Below are positions 7,583-17,184 of a stretch of 64,000 bases of DNA, piece after piece. The notes beneath the pieces were generated by a model. It saw nothing but the letters and a program-made list of their open reading frames with translations, was not told the origin of the DNA and searched no databases. Position numbers and translations under genes: made by a program. This DNA comes from Chitinophaga chungangae (lineage in GTDB: Bacteria > Bacteroidota > Bacteroidia > Chitinophagales > Chitinophagaceae), in assembly GCF_017742215.1 (NCBI RefSeq), contig NZ_JAGHKP010000001.1, positions 1,054,001 to 1,118,000 on the forward strand. Reading direction: 5' to 3'. Position 1 is the first letter of the stretch, and every line of letters starts with the position of its first letter.

Positions 7583-7996
7583 ATGTACCCTGCGGAACTC
7601 GTGATGCCGATGAAGGCAGAATTAACAGATAATGGTTTTGAAGAAATGCTCACCCCTGAAAAGGTAGATGACGTATTAAAGCAAAGCGGTACAACCCTGG
7701 TGGTGATCAACTCCGTATGCGGTTGCTCCGCCGGTACTGCGCGCCCCGGTGTGCTGATGGCGGTAACTGCCAGCGAAAAGAAACCCGACAGGCTGACGAC
7801 CAGCTTCGCCGGTTTTGATTCCGCTGCCGTGCAGCAGATCCGCACGCACCTGATGCCTTACCCGCCGTCTTCCCCGTCTATCGCATTATTCAAAGACGGT
7901 CAGCTGGTGCACTTCATTGAGCGCCACATGATCGAAGGCCGTTCGGCCCAGATGATCGCGACCAACCTGCTGGCCGCGTTCGACGAATACTGTTAA
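7583..7996 (+). CDS. BrxA/BrxB-family bacilliredoxin
   Basis: A 137-residue cytosolic thioredoxin-fold protein of the YphP/YqiW (BrxA/BrxB) family. The hallmark CGC motif is at residues 46-48 in NSVCGCSAG. In Bacillus these proteins remove bacillithiol from mixed disulfides after oxidative stress, and whether this organism makes bacillithiol cannot be judged here. The sequence around PSSPSIALFKDG matches the family's cis-proline region. It has its own promoter and is preceded by twin palindromes, which suggests repressor control in response to stress. Confidence 0.9.
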   Translation: MYPAELVMPMKAELTDNGFEEMLTPEKVDDVLKQSGTTLVVINSVCGCSAGTARPGVLMAVTASEKKPDRLTTSFAGFDSAAVQQIRTHLMPYPPSSPSIALFKDGQLVHFIERHMIEGRSAQMIATNLLAAFDEYC

Positions 7997-8134
7997 TAAT
8001 ATGATAACGGTTACGGATAGTGTTTGAAATTCGTAATGGTTAATTCATATTTGAAATGTAACTTGGTGGTTTGATTTTCCAACTGACTAATTCGGCTTTG
8101 TTCATAGGAAAACAGATCACCATTTTTTTTGCCT

Positions 8135-9415
8135 ATGTATCCTAACTTGTATTACGCTTTTGAGGATTTGTTCGGGGTGCAGATCCCGTTCCTGAAAGTG
8201 TTCCAGACATTCGGCTTTTTTGTAGCGCTGGCTTTCCTGGCCGCGGCGTACGTGCTTACTTCCGAATTGCGCCGGCGCGAGCGGCTCGGCCTTTTGCATC
8301 CCGTGCCCGAAAAAGTGATGGTGGGCCAGCCCGCGTCGATGACGGAGATCATTACCAACGCGGTGATCGGTTTTATTATCGGTTTTAAGGTATTCGGCCT
8401 TTTCAGCGCGGAAGGCGATCTCCGGGATTATTTCCTTTCCATGCAGGGCAGCGTTATCGGCGGCTTGCTGGCGGGCGCGGCGCTGGGGTATTATAAATAT
8501 TACGCCCGCAAAAAGAAGGCGCTTCCCAAACCCAAAGAAGAAACCGTGCTCGTATACCCGCACCAGCGCGTGCCTGATTTTACCATCATGGCCGCCGTTG
8601 CAGGACTGATAGGAGCGAAGGTGTTCCATAACCTGGAAAACTGGGGCGAATTCGTGAAAAATCCCTGGGGCTCCATTTTCTCCGCCAGCGGCCTCACCTT
8701 TTATGGCGGCCTCATCGTGGCGGCTTACGTCATCATCCGGTATGCGCATAAAAAAGGCATCAGCTGGAAACACCTGATAGACAGTGCGGGCCCCGCCCTG
8801 ATGCTGGCTTACGCCGTGGGCCGCATGGGCTGCCAGTTTGCCGGAGACGGCGACTGGGGCATCAACAACAGCGCTTACGGCACCGATCCCTCCGGGAATG
8901 TGGTGAAGATCGCGCCGGCGCAATACCAGGAGATCGTTCAGAAAAACAAGACATATTTTATTAACCAATTCGGCAGTCTCGACGCCGTGCCGCACCGCAG
9001 CTTCGAAAAACCGGAAGCCCTCAGCTGGCTGCCCGACTTTTTTGTGGCGTACAGTTATCCGCGTAACGTGGTGAACGACGGTATCGCCATCCAGGGCTGC
9101 TCAGGGGAATACTGCAGCGCTTTGCCCGTGGGCGTTTTCCCGACGCCGTTGTATGAGATCATCGTATGCGGGCTGTTTTTCGTGGTGCTGATGGCGATCC
9201 GGAAAAAAGTGACCACCCCGGGCGTGATATTCGGTATCTATTTAATACTCAATGGCGTAGAACGTTTCTTCGTGGAAAAGATACGGGTCAATACAAAATA
9301 TGATATCTTCGGCTTCCATCCCACGCAGGCCGAGCTGATCGCCAGCCTGCTGGTAATAGGAGGGGCCGTGCTGATCTGGTACGCCCGCAGAACGAATACG
9401 CTTAAAACAGCATAG
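8135..9415 (+). CDS. lgt: Prolipoprotein diacylglyceryl transferase
   Basis: Transfers diacylglycerol from phosphatidylglycerol to the lipobox cysteine of prolipoproteins in the inner membrane, the first step of lipoprotein maturation. The 426-residue protein is polytopic. The Lgt signature appears as YAVGRMGCQFAGDGDWG, a Bacteroidota variant of the GxGRxGNF motif, followed by an extended loop before the last membrane helices (FGIYLILNGVERFFVE). It is longer than E. coli Lgt (about 290) because of loop insertions, as usual in this phylum. I use the ATG at 8135, not the TTG two codons earlier. It abuts the hemerythrin gene. Confidence 0.9.
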   Translation: MYPNLYYAFEDLFGVQIPFLKVFQTFGFFVALAFLAAAYVLTSELRRRERLGLLHPVPEKVMVGQPASMTEIITNAVIGFIIGFKVFGLFSAEGDLRDYFLSMQGSVIGGLLAGAALGYYKYYARKKKALPKPKEETVLVYPHQRVPDFTIMAAVAGLIGAKVFHNLENWGEFVKNPWGSIFSASGLTFYGGLIVAAYVIIRYAHKKGISWKHLIDSAGPALMLAYAVGRMGCQFAGDGDWGINNSAYGTDPSGNVVKIAPAQYQEIVQKNKTYFINQFGSLDAVPHRSFEKPEALSWLPDFFVAYSYPRNVVNDGIAIQGCSGEYCSALPVGVFPTPLYEIIVCGLFFVVLMAIRKKVTTPGVIFGIYLILNGVERFFVEKIRVNTKYDIFGFHPTQAELIASLLVIGGAVLIWYARRTNTLKTA

Positions 9416-9841
9416 ATGCAGCGTCATCCCAATTTGATCCCGCTTTCGCACGAACATAAAAGCCTGCTTTTTGTATGCAGGTACCTGAAAAAAGACGCCG
9501 CGCCTTACGAGGGCTACCCGCTGGAAACCAACGCCAAAATGGATTACATGGTGAAAGTGTTCCAGGAAGTAATGGTGCCGCATATTCAGAAAGAAGACCA
9601 TCTTTTTGAACAATGCCGGGGCTTTTCCCCCGAAATGGACGCCATGCTCGACGAACTGCTCCACGAGCACCGGGTTATCTCCGGCATGTACAGCACACTG
9701 GTAGACAGTAAAGACCTTATAACGGACATGGATACACTGGCCCGCAGCCTCGAGGAGCACATCCGCAAAGAAGAACGGGTGGTGTTCGAAAAAATGCAGG
9801 AGCTGCTGCCGGAAGTGCTGGACAGGCTGAAATTCGACTGA
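9416..9841 (+). CDS. Hemerythrin-like domain protein
   Basis: A 141-residue four-helix protein of the HHE/hemerythrin type, which binds a diiron centre. Candidate ligands are His12 and His14 (LSHEH), the HIQKEDHLF motif near 60-68, HEHR near 85, and EEHIRKEE near 115. Roles known for relatives include O2/NO sensing and repair of iron-sulfur clusters; the role here is open. Its ATG starts directly after the lgt stop, so translation is probably coupled, though no functional link to lipoprotein processing is known. Confidence 0.85.
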   Translation: MQRHPNLIPLSHEHKSLLFVCRYLKKDAAPYEGYPLETNAKMDYMVKVFQEVMVPHIQKEDHLFEQCRGFSPEMDAMLDELLHEHRVISGMYSTLVDSKDLITDMDTLARSLEEHIRKEERVVFEKMQELLPEVLDRLKFD

Positions 9842-9925
9842 CGGTTCTTGTAAGATCAATTTCCCTATGTCATGAAAAAACGATCCGTTTAATTGTTGCG
9901 CCCTGACCGGGATATATTATTAGAC

Positions 9926-9958
9926 AGAGCCGCCTTTCACCGGGCGGCTCTTTGTTTT
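9926..9958 (+). terminator. Terminator after lgt-hemerythrin
   Basis: AGAGCCGCC pairs with GGCGGCTCT around an eight-base loop, followed by TTGTTTT. Confidence 0.8.
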
Positions 9959-10240
9959 GCCCCGTTCCTCGCCATGTAGCCCCGTTCATCCACTTACCCC
10001 GAAAAATTTGCAACATATTTCCCCGCCCGTCGTCTTTTATCCTGAATACGATTCCAAAAGAAACGGCGCGGACTTAACCTGACTAATCATTTCCAGATCC
10101 AAATCCCGGTTTTACCAATCGTCACCATCATACGACCACTTGTGTATAATTATGTACTATGCAAAACATACTACCTATCTTTGCACTGTAGTTGATAAAG
10201 AAAGGAACTATAAATTATCAAAATCTACAATCCTCCTTAT
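9959..10240. other. Intergenic region before the beta-barrel gene
   Basis: No gene seen. It carries a -7 element TATCTTTG at 10176-10183, about 58 bases before the ATG at 10241; no clear -33 partner stands at 19-21 bases. Confidence 0.5.
10176..10183 (+). promoter_or_regulatory. -7 element of the beta-barrel gene
   Basis: TATCTTTG matches TAnnTTTG exactly. Confidence 0.55.
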
Positions 10241-12709
10241 ATGAAATCTAACTTTATGCTGCTGATCCTTAGCGTGTTACTGATAAGTAACAGTTATAAT
10301 GGACAGGCACAAACAACCCCCGACCTAACTGACGAAAAAGGCAAAGTAACCGGCACAGTACTTAAAACAGGCAACAAACCTGTAGAATTTGCCACCGTAA
10401 CGCTCCTTAAAGTAAAAGATTCTTCCCTTGTGAAAGGGGCCATTGCGGACATGGAAGGGAAGTACGTTTTTGAAGGCATCGCCGAAGGTCAGTACCTCGT
10501 GGCGGCCGCCAATATGGGGTACAAAAAGAATTTCAGCAAACCCCTCAAAGTAAACGGCTCCCCCGTGAAAGTGCCCGCCATCGTGCTTTCAGAAGAAACC
10601 CGCAACCTGAAGGAAATAAATGTGACGGGTAAACGCCCTTTCATCGAACAAAAGGCCGATAAAATGGTGGTGAACGTGGAGAACAGCATCGTGGCCGCAG
10701 GCGGCACCGCCCTGGAAGTGCTGCAGCAATCGCCCGGCATCCAGGTAGATAAAGACGACAATATATCCATGCGTGGCAAGAACGGTGTGATCATCATGAT
10801 CGACGGCAAACCCACGAACATGTCTCCCCAGGACGTTGCACTGCTGCTGAAAAATATGCCCAGCTCGAACATCGACCAGATCGAGCTGATTGCCAATCCT
10901 TCCGCCAAATACGACGCAGCAGGCAACGCCGGGATCATTAACATCAAACTGAAGAAAAATTCCAACTTCGGCACCAATGGCAGCGTGAACGCCACGTACG
11001 GCCAGGGCAAGCTCCCCCGCGGCAACGCCGGCCTCAACCTCAACCACCGCAACCAGCATCTCAATGTTTACGGTTCGTATAATTACAGCTACAACCGCCA
11101 GTTCGAAGCGCTGGACATTTACCGCGACAACATCGAGAAAAGCGGCCGCATCGTGTTCGACCAGCATTCTTTCCTGGATAAGGAAAGTCAATACCACGGC
11201 GCCAAAGCCGGCATCGACTGGTTTCTCGATAAAAACCACACCCTCGGTGTGATGGTGAATGTGGCGGGCAACCGCTGGAAAGGGGACGGCAACAGCGAAA
11301 CCTGGATCGGCAACGGCCAAAGGATCGATTCCAGCCTGAAAACGATCACAGACAACCGGCAGAACATGAACCGCCAGAGCTACAACCTTAACTATAAAGG
11401 CAAGCTGGACACCACCGGGAAAGAGATCAACATCGACCTGGACTATTCCCGCAACGCCGAAGACCAGCACGCATTGCTGTATTCGGGCTACATGGACGCG
11501 CACGGCAAGATCTATTTCCGCGGAGATACCACCCGCAGCCTGCAGCCTTCCATCATCAACATCAAAACCGCCAAAATAGATTACACACATCCGCTGAAGA
11601 ACGACGCCAAGTTCGAGGCCGGGGTGAAGATCAGCTTCGTGGAATCGGACAATAATTCCCGCTTCGATTCGCTCCGTTATGGCAGCTGGGAATACGATTA
11701 CAACCGCTCCAACTACTTCGTTTACAAAGAAAACGTGAACGCGGCGTACCTCAACTTCAGCAAACAGTTCAAAAAAATCGGCGTACAGGCCGGTCTGCGC
11801 GCCGAACAAACGAACGTGGAAGGCAATTCCGTTACGCTCAAACAGGTGAACGACACGAGTTACCTGAACTTCTTCCCCAGCATCTTCCTGAGCTACAACG
11901 CCAGCAAAGACCACCAGTGGGGCATTTCCTACAGCCGCAGGCTGCAGCGCCCGAGCTACGACGACCTGAACCCGTTCGAATTTTACCTGGACCGCTACAC
12001 CAAAGCCGGGGGCAACCCGAACCTGCGCCCGCAGTACTCCAGCAACTTCGACCTGACACATACCTTCAAATCGTTCCTGACCACGGCCATCGGCTACAGT
12101 CATACCACCGACATGCTGTCGCGCATCCTGGAGCCGGGCGTAGACAGCGAAACCGGCGATACCACCATTGTAGTGTACCGCTATATGAACGTAGCGAAAA
12201 AAGACAACGTGAACCTGAACATCTCCGCGCCGGTGCCCGTCACCAAATGGTGGAAAACCTTCACCACGTTCTCCGTTTTTTATAACGCCTTCGAAACCAC
12301 CGTAAACGGGGAGCTGATCAAACGCTCTTCCGGCGGCTTCTTCGGCAACACCCAACATACGTTCACACTGGGCAAGGGTTATACAGCCGAGGCATCGTTC
12401 TGGTACAACTCTTCGCAGATCTCCCAGGAAGGGCTTTTCAGAATGAACCCGATGTACGCTTTTAATGTCGGTTTCCAGAAAACCGTGCTGGATAAGAAAG
12501 GCACGATTCGCCTGAATGTGAACGACGTTTTCAACACCCAGCGCTTCGGCGGCACCTACAGCGTCACCAACCGCGACATCAAACTCGCGAACCGTTGGGA
12601 TAGCCGCCAGGTAAGGGTTTCCTTCACCTACCGCTTCGGCAACTCCAACGTCAAAGAGGCCCGGAACCGTAAAACCGGTCTGGAAGACGAACAGAGCCGG
12701 GTGAAGTAA
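10241..12709 (+). CDS. Outer-membrane beta-barrel family protein (TonB-receptor-like)
   Basis: An 822-residue outer-membrane protein. A signal peptide (to about residue 24) is followed by a carboxypeptidase-like regulatory domain (about 35-115, GTVLKTGNKPVEFATVTLL). A plug-like region begins near LKEINVTGKRPFIEQKAD and continues with QSPGIQVDKDDNISMRGK, then a barrel runs to the C terminus. It belongs to the Bacteroidota OMP_b-brl_3-type group related to TonB-dependent receptors. It has no STN domain and no SusD partner, so its substrate is unknown. It stands alone with a -7 element upstream and a terminator downstream. Confidence 0.85.
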   Translation: MKSNFMLLILSVLLISNSYNGQAQTTPDLTDEKGKVTGTVLKTGNKPVEFATVTLLKVKDSSLVKGAIADMEGKYVFEGIAEGQYLVAAANMGYKKNFSKPLKVNGSPVKVPAIVLSEETRNLKEINVTGKRPFIEQKADKMVVNVENSIVAAGGTALEVLQQSPGIQVDKDDNISMRGKNGVIIMIDGKPTNMSPQDVALLLKNMPSSNIDQIELIANPSAKYDAAGNAGIINIKLKKNSNFGTNGSVNATYGQGKLPRGNAGLNLNHRNQHLNVYGSYNYSYNRQFEALDIYRDNIEKSGRIVFDQHSFLDKESQYHGAKAGIDWFLDKNHTLGVMVNVAGNRWKGDGNSETWIGNGQRIDSSLKTITDNRQNMNRQSYNLNYKGKLDTTGKEINIDLDYSRNAEDQHALLYSGYMDAHGKIYFRGDTTRSLQPSIINIKTAKIDYTHPLKNDAKFEAGVKISFVESDNNSRFDSLRYGSWEYDYNRSNYFVYKENVNAAYLNFSKQFKKIGVQAGLRAEQTNVEGNSVTLKQVNDTSYLNFFPSIFLSYNASKDHQWGISYSRRLQRPSYDDLNPFEFYLDRYTKAGGNPNLRPQYSSNFDLTHTFKSFLTTAIGYSHTTDMLSRILEPGVDSETGDTTIVVYRYMNVAKKDNVNLNISAPVPVTKWWKTFTTFSVFYNAFETTVNGELIKRSSGGFFGNTQHTFTLGKGYTAEASFWYNSSQISQEGLFRMNPMYAFNVGFQKTVLDKKGTIRLNVNDVFNTQRFGGTYSVTNRDIKLANRWDSRQVRVSFTYRFGNSNVKEARNRKTGLEDEQSRVK

Positions 12710-12753
12710 CACAAACACGTACCTAATCATGTTTTAGGTATATAAGGATGGAA

Positions 12754-12787
12754 AGAACGCGGCTTCTCGTAAGTCGCGTTCTCTTTT
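12754..12787 (+). terminator. Terminator after beta-barrel gene
   Basis: A 12-bp stem AGAACGCGGCTT / AAGTCGCGTTCT (one wobble) with a CTCGT loop and a T-rich tail. Confidence 0.85.
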
Positions 12788-12864
12788 ATATGCCGGTGAT
12801 TTTCAGTATTTTGAAAATAATTGTCACCCGCATGCAACCCTGGTTTTAATCCCGCGTCTTTAAT

Positions 12865-13431
12865 ATGACTTTATACCCTGACAATTTGGAAAACACGCCT
12901 GTAACTAATCAAATCGTGGTACGCTGCCGCAAGGGAGACGTAAGGGCATACCGCGAGCTGTACGAGGCGTATTCCAAAGCGATGTACAACATCTGCCTGA
13001 GAATGACGGGGCAGCAGGCAGATGCGGAAGACGTATTGCAGGAAGCATTCGTGCAGGTGTTCAAAAATCTCGACAAGCTGGCGACCGACAGCAGTCTTAC
13101 AGCCTGGATCAAAAGGATCGTGGTCAATCACTGCCTCAGTTACCTCCGCAAAAAGAAAGTGCATTTCGAGGAAGTAGGGGAAGGGGAGTATGAAGAAGCG
13201 GAAAAGGTAGACGAATCGGAGCACGCCATGACGGTAACGGCCGTAAAAGACGCCATCAGCCAGTTGCCGGACGGTTACAGAACGGTGATCAACCTGTACC
13301 TTTTCGAAGAGTACTCTCACCGGGAGATCGCATCGCTGCTCGGCATTTCGGAATCGACCGTGAAAACCCAGTACATGCGCGCCAAGGAAAAAGTAAGGCA
13401 ATTGGTGAAAATAAAAACCAGAGAAGTATGA
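12865..13431 (+). CDS. ECF-type RNA polymerase sigma factor
   Basis: A 188-residue sigma-70 family protein with region 2 near residues 25-95 (YSKAMYNICLRMTGQQADAEDVLQ) and region 4 near 125-180 (LPDGYRTVINLYLFEEYSHREI, then the helix-turn-helix GISESTVKTQY). It lacks region 3, as ECF factors do. Its stop overlaps the start of the next gene by four bases (ATGA), so the downstream protein is probably its anti-sigma factor. The genes behind it encode surface proteins, which suggests an envelope regulon. Confidence 0.92.
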   Translation: MTLYPDNLENTPVTNQIVVRCRKGDVRAYRELYEAYSKAMYNICLRMTGQQADAEDVLQEAFVQVFKNLDKLATDSSLTAWIKRIVVNHCLSYLRKKKVHFEEVGEGEYEEAEKVDESEHAMTVTAVKDAISQLPDGYRTVINLYLFEEYSHREIASLLGISESTVKTQYMRAKEKVRQLVKIKTREV

Positions 13432-13976
13432 AACTGGAAGATTTCATTCAGCAGAACAGAAATGCTTTCGAAGAAGAAGGTCCTGGCCCGGGAGTGTGGG
13501 CTGCGCTGGAAAAAGAGCTGCCGGTAAAGCAGAAGGCCAGGGTGATATCAATGATGGCCCGCCACTGGTGGAAGGCTGCCATCCTGGTTGCGCTTGTGGC
13601 AAATGCGGGCATCCTCCTCATTTTCCTGCAAACTAAAAAGGAAGTGGCGGTGGTGATCCCGGAAATGCAGGAGATGGAACAGTTCTATACCACGCGCATC
13701 GAAGAAAAGCTGGATGAGCTGAAACGCATACCGGCCGCGGAACTTGGGCTGGACAGCACTACCAGCAAAGAACTGGAGCTGCGCAACGAAACGTACCGGA
13801 TGCTCGAAAAAGAACTGGCGGGCAATCCCGGCAACGAACGCATCCGCTCCGCCATGATCCGCTATTACCAGATGAAACTGGAACTGCTGGAAAAGATCCT
13901 CGACGAGCACCATAAATATAATAACGACGCTAACAATTCCGACTCCACACCATTAATCAGAAAAAATGTTATTTAA
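13428..13976 (+). CDS. Putative membrane anti-sigma factor
   Basis: A 182-residue protein with a cytoplasmic N terminus of about 45 residues, one transmembrane helix near 47-66 (AAILVALVANAGILLIF) and a periplasmic helical domain. It overlaps the upstream ECF sigma gene by four bases and the next gene by eleven. Size, topology and coupling fit an anti-sigma factor, but no zinc-binding HxxxCxxC motif is present, so the assignment rests on context. The periplasmic part is predicted to be a long coiled helix (residues 85-165). Confidence 0.6.
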   Translation: MKLEDFIQQNRNAFEEEGPGPGVWAALEKELPVKQKARVISMMARHWWKAAILVALVANAGILLIFLQTKKEVAVVIPEMQEMEQFYTTRIEEKLDELKRIPAAELGLDSTTSKELELRNETYRMLEKELAGNPGNERIRSAMIRYYQMKLELLEKILDEHHKYNNDANNSDSTPLIRKNVI

Positions 13977-15048
13977 ATCTACATTATTACTCTTTTTGTT
14001 GTGCCCGTTGCTGGTGCTCGCCTCCAAAGGCGATGAAGAGCATAAGCTGCGCATCACCAAAACCTTCGGCGTAAGCGGCAGTTCGAAAGTGATGGTGTCT
14101 AACAAATATGGAAAGATCACGGTCAACATCTGGAACCGCCAGGAATGCAAGGCCGATATCGAGATCACCGGTTTTGGCAATAACGCCGACCAGGCCCGCA
14201 GGATGGCGGAAATGGTGGAAATAAAGGCGAACAGCAACGGCAGCGACGTGAAGATGGAAACTGCCTACAATGCCAACAGCGGCGCCGGCAAATGGTTCAA
14301 CTTCGGCAAAAAAGATTCGCGCGATTATGTGAAAGTGAATTACAATCTTTTTGTGCCCGCCAATATCGCTTACCTGATGCTCGATAATAATTTTGGCGAT
14401 GTGCTTGCCCGCGAACTGCCCATGGCGGCCGTTGTACAGGTGAACTACGGTTTTGTGGACATTGCGGAAGCCGGTAAGAAATTGTCCGTTCGCATCAACT
14501 ATACCGATAAATGCCGCATTGGCAAAGCCAAAGACCTCGACATCAGCGCGAATTACTCCAGTATAAAAGTAGGCAACGCCGGGAATGTAGACATCCGTTC
14601 CAACAACGGCGATCATTCGTTCGGCTCGGTAGGGGATGTGAAAATGCATTCCAATTACGACGACATAAAATTCCAGCGCGTGAAATCGCTTAGCCTCGAT
14701 GCGAACTATACGGATTTTAAATCGGAGCAGCTGGACGGGGCGCTGACGTTAAGCGCCAATTACGGGGATATTGTTCTGCGCCACGTATCCAACGATTTTA
14801 AGAACATGCAGCTAAACCTGAATTATACGGACGTAGTGCTGGGCATCAGCGACCGCGCGGCTTTCCGGCTGCACGCGTCGATGAAGAACGGAGATCTGAA
14901 AACGAAAGATTTTGAATGGAAGAACGTGAACCAGGTCCGCAAAAACGAAAACCTCTCCTTTTCCGCCATAACTGCCAACGGATCAGACGCGTCACCGGCA
15001 ATTTCGATCAATGCCCGGTACAGCGATGTGAAGTTGGGAGGAGATTAA
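13966..15048 (+). CDS. Secreted DUF4097-like beta-repeat protein
   Basis: A 360-residue exported protein (signal peptide to about residue 20) built of short repeated strands such as VNYGFVDI, ANYSSIKV, SNYDDIKF, ANYTDFKS and ANYGDIVL. This pattern suggests a right-handed beta-helix or DUF4097/adhesin-like fold. The N/A-N-Y-x-D/S motif recurs at least eight times, about 20 residues apart. Function is unknown. It overlaps the putative anti-sigma gene and precedes a DUF2807 protein of similar architecture, so the two are probably co-expressed surface or periplasmic proteins. Confidence 0.65.
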   Translation: MLFKSTLLLFLLCPLLVLASKGDEEHKLRITKTFGVSGSSKVMVSNKYGKITVNIWNRQECKADIEITGFGNNADQARRMAEMVEIKANSNGSDVKMETAYNANSGAGKWFNFGKKDSRDYVKVNYNLFVPANIAYLMLDNNFGDVLARELPMAAVVQVNYGFVDIAEAGKKLSVRINYTDKCRIGKAKDLDISANYSSIKVGNAGNVDIRSNNGDHSFGSVGDVKMHSNYDDIKFQRVKSLSLDANYTDFKSEQLDGALTLSANYGDIVLRHVSNDFKNMQLNLNYTDVVLGISDRAAFRLHASMKNGDLKTKDFEWKNVNQVRKNENLSFSAITANGSDASPAISINARYSDVKLGGD

Positions 15049-15076
15049 CACAAAACGCCTCATAAAATCCAACATC

Positions 15077-15799
15077 ATGAAGAAAATCGCAACCTTCCTG
15101 TCTGCTGTGCTCATCATTGCCGCCGGCACCCTGCACGCGCAGGAAAAGATCACCGGCAACGGCTCGCTTAAAAAAGAGAAACGCCCGGTAAACGGTTCTT
15201 TCAACGAGATCTCCTCATCCGGGAAATACAAGCTGATGCTGAAACAGGGGGCTACGCATTCCGTCGAGCTGGAAGCGGATGAAAACATCCTTCCGTACAT
15301 CGAAACGGAGATCGACGGCAACGAACTGAAACTGCACCCGAAAAAAGGGTATAATATCAACCCGAGCAAACCTATCACCGTTTGGATCACCCTCGCCACG
15401 CTGAAAGAGATCAACGCGAGCGGCCAGGTGGAGATCACCACCGACGGTACCATTAAAGGGGCCAGTCTTGAAACCAATTTCAGCGGCAGGGTAGACGCAA
15501 AGATGGACGTGCAATATGAAAAACTGGAAGTGGCCATGTCCGGCTCCGGCAAGCTGAAACTCAACGGCCGCGCGGATGATACCGAGGTGAGCATTTCCGG
15601 TTCCGGCGAAGTGGATGCGCCTGATATGCAGTCGCAGAACATGGAACTGCATATATCCGGCAGCGGCAACGCCAGTGTGAACGTTTCAAAATCGCTCGAC
15701 GTAGCTATTTCCGGCAGCGGCAACGTAAAATATAAAGGCAATCCCGGCAAGGTAAACCAGGCTGTTTCCGGCAGGGGCAAAGTGACGCAGGAAAACTAG
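15077..15799 (+). CDS. Head GIN domain (DUF2807) protein
   Basis: A 240-residue exported protein with a signal peptide ending near TLHAQ (residue 21). The body is a beta-helix of the GIN/DUF2807 type, with the repeated G-S-G-x-(L/V) turns characteristic of the family (AMSGSGKLKLNG, SISGSGEVDA, HISGSGNASV, AISGSGNVKY). DUF2807 proteins are common in Bacteroidota and their role is not established. It follows the DUF4097-like gene by 28 bases and is likely in the same sigma-linked operon. Confidence 0.85.
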   Translation: MKKIATFLSAVLIIAAGTLHAQEKITGNGSLKKEKRPVNGSFNEISSSGKYKLMLKQGATHSVELEADENILPYIETEIDGNELKLHPKKGYNINPSKPITVWITLATLKEINASGQVEITTDGTIKGASLETNFSGRVDAKMDVQYEKLEVAMSGSGKLKLNGRADDTEVSISGSGEVDAPDMQSQNMELHISGSGNASVNVSKSLDVAISGSGNVKYKGNPGKVNQAVSGRGKVTQEN

Positions 15800-15836
15800 G
15801 CCGCTTTCCGTACCTTAGCTGCAAAATATGCCGCTT

Positions 15837-16982
15837 ATGAGAAAAGACACAATGTTGCTCCTGGGCCTGGCTTTCAGCCTGCAGGCCGCAGCGCAGGAAC
15901 ATCCCGTCGCCATTAACGCGCCCGTTGAAGGAGTGAGCGTTATCAGGAACAATACGGCCACTGAGGTCAAAGACCAGGGAAACACCGGCACATGCTGGTG
16001 TTTTGCCACTACATCCCTTATCGAAAGCGAATGCGTGAAAAAAGGCGGAGACAAACCTGACCTATCGGAAATGTTCACCGTGCGCAACGTGTACCTGATC
16101 AAAGCGCGCAATTACGTAATGCGCCAGGGCGACGCGAAGTTTGGCGAAGGCGGTCTCGGTCATGATGTATTGATCGCCGCGGAAAGATACGGGTTGATGC
16201 CCGAATCAGTGTACCATGGCCTTAATGCGGGCCAAACCCGGCCAGACCACAGCAAAATGGCCGATACGCTTAAAAAATTCCTGGACACGATGTTGCGCAA
16301 AAGGCCCATCCCTGTGAACTGGGAGCAACAATACGCCGCGCTGATGGACCAGTACATGGGCGGCGCGCCTCCCGCTACGTTCGAGTACCAGGGCCGTTCT
16401 TACACGCCGCAGCAATTTGCGGAAAAAGTGATAAAATTTAACCCGGCCGATTATGTGAACCTTACTTCGTTCACGCATCATCCTTATTATAGCAATTTTA
16501 TTCTCGAACTGCCGGACAATCATGCCAACGGCAGTTTTTATAACGTAACGCTCGAAGAATTGATCGGCACCACCAAAACCGCCGTGGAAAAGGGGTACAC
16601 CGTAATGTGGGATGCGGACGTGAGTAACCGCGGTTTCGTAACTTCCAGCGGTTATGCTTTTGCGCCGCAGGCAGACAGTTTATTCAACCGCAAAAAACCG
16701 AACCCCGATCTCCAGGAAGTGAATGCCACGCAGGGTTACCGGCAGGAGCTGTTTGAAAAGCTGGTGACGCAGGACGATCACCTGATGCACATTACCGGCA
16801 TCGGGAAAAGCCCGGCGGGCAAATCGTTTTTTATCGTGAAAAATTCCTGGGGCAAACAATCGTCGCCATTCGGCGGGTATGTATATGTTTCGGAGCCGTA
16901 TTTCGCGGTGAACACGATCAATATCATCGTTCCGAAATCGGCGCTGGACAAAGCTTTGCTAAAGAAACTCCAGATCAACTAA
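15837..16982 (+). CDS. Exported C1-family (bleomycin hydrolase/PepC-like) cysteine peptidase
   Basis: A 381-residue papain-fold peptidase with a signal peptide (to about residue 20), unlike the cytosolic PepC of other phyla. The oxyanion glutamine and nucleophile are Gln47 and Cys53 in DQGNTGTCWCFA. The catalytic histidine lies in HLMHITG and the asparagine in VKNSWG, so the triad is complete. Bacteroidota relatives are annotated as aminopeptidase C. I prefer the ATG at 15837, since it gives a clean signal sequence, over the ATG three codons earlier. It is the last gene before a strong terminator and may belong to the upstream sigma cluster. Confidence 0.85.
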   Translation: MRKDTMLLLGLAFSLQAAAQEHPVAINAPVEGVSVIRNNTATEVKDQGNTGTCWCFATTSLIESECVKKGGDKPDLSEMFTVRNVYLIKARNYVMRQGDAKFGEGGLGHDVLIAAERYGLMPESVYHGLNAGQTRPDHSKMADTLKKFLDTMLRKRPIPVNWEQQYAALMDQYMGGAPPATFEYQGRSYTPQQFAEKVIKFNPADYVNLTSFTHHPYYSNFILELPDNHANGSFYNVTLEELIGTTKTAVEKGYTVMWDADVSNRGFVTSSGYAFAPQADSLFNRKKPNPDLQEVNATQGYRQELFEKLVTQDDHLMHITGIGKSPAGKSFFIVKNSWGKQSSPFGGYVYVSEPYFAVNTINIIVPKSALDKALLKKLQIN

Positions 16983-17004
16983 AGTTTAAGATACAAATGA
17001 TTTT

Positions 17005-17041
17005 AAAAAACGGCGAAGGCAAGATGCCTTCGCCGTTTTTT
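17005..17041. terminator. Strong terminator, symmetrical
   Basis: AAAACGGCGAAGGC and GCCTTCGCCGTTTT flank an AAGAT loop. A and T tracts on the two sides let it work in both directions. Confidence 0.9.
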
Positions 17042-17184
17042 GTCAAAAGTTGACACAGGTTCTCATGTGTATTGATACTAGCTAATGATCAGACATTGAA
17101 TGCCGGCAGCATACGAACATGAATTACCGGGAATGGTGTGTGGGTGCTGTCTGTCAAAAAAAATATGGAATGGATAGGGATGTG

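Noticed and set aside
10589..12730. 713-codon minus-strand frame opposite the beta-barrel gene
   Set aside because: Antisense shadow; composition is atypical (Val/His-rich) and the plus-strand gene is clearly real.
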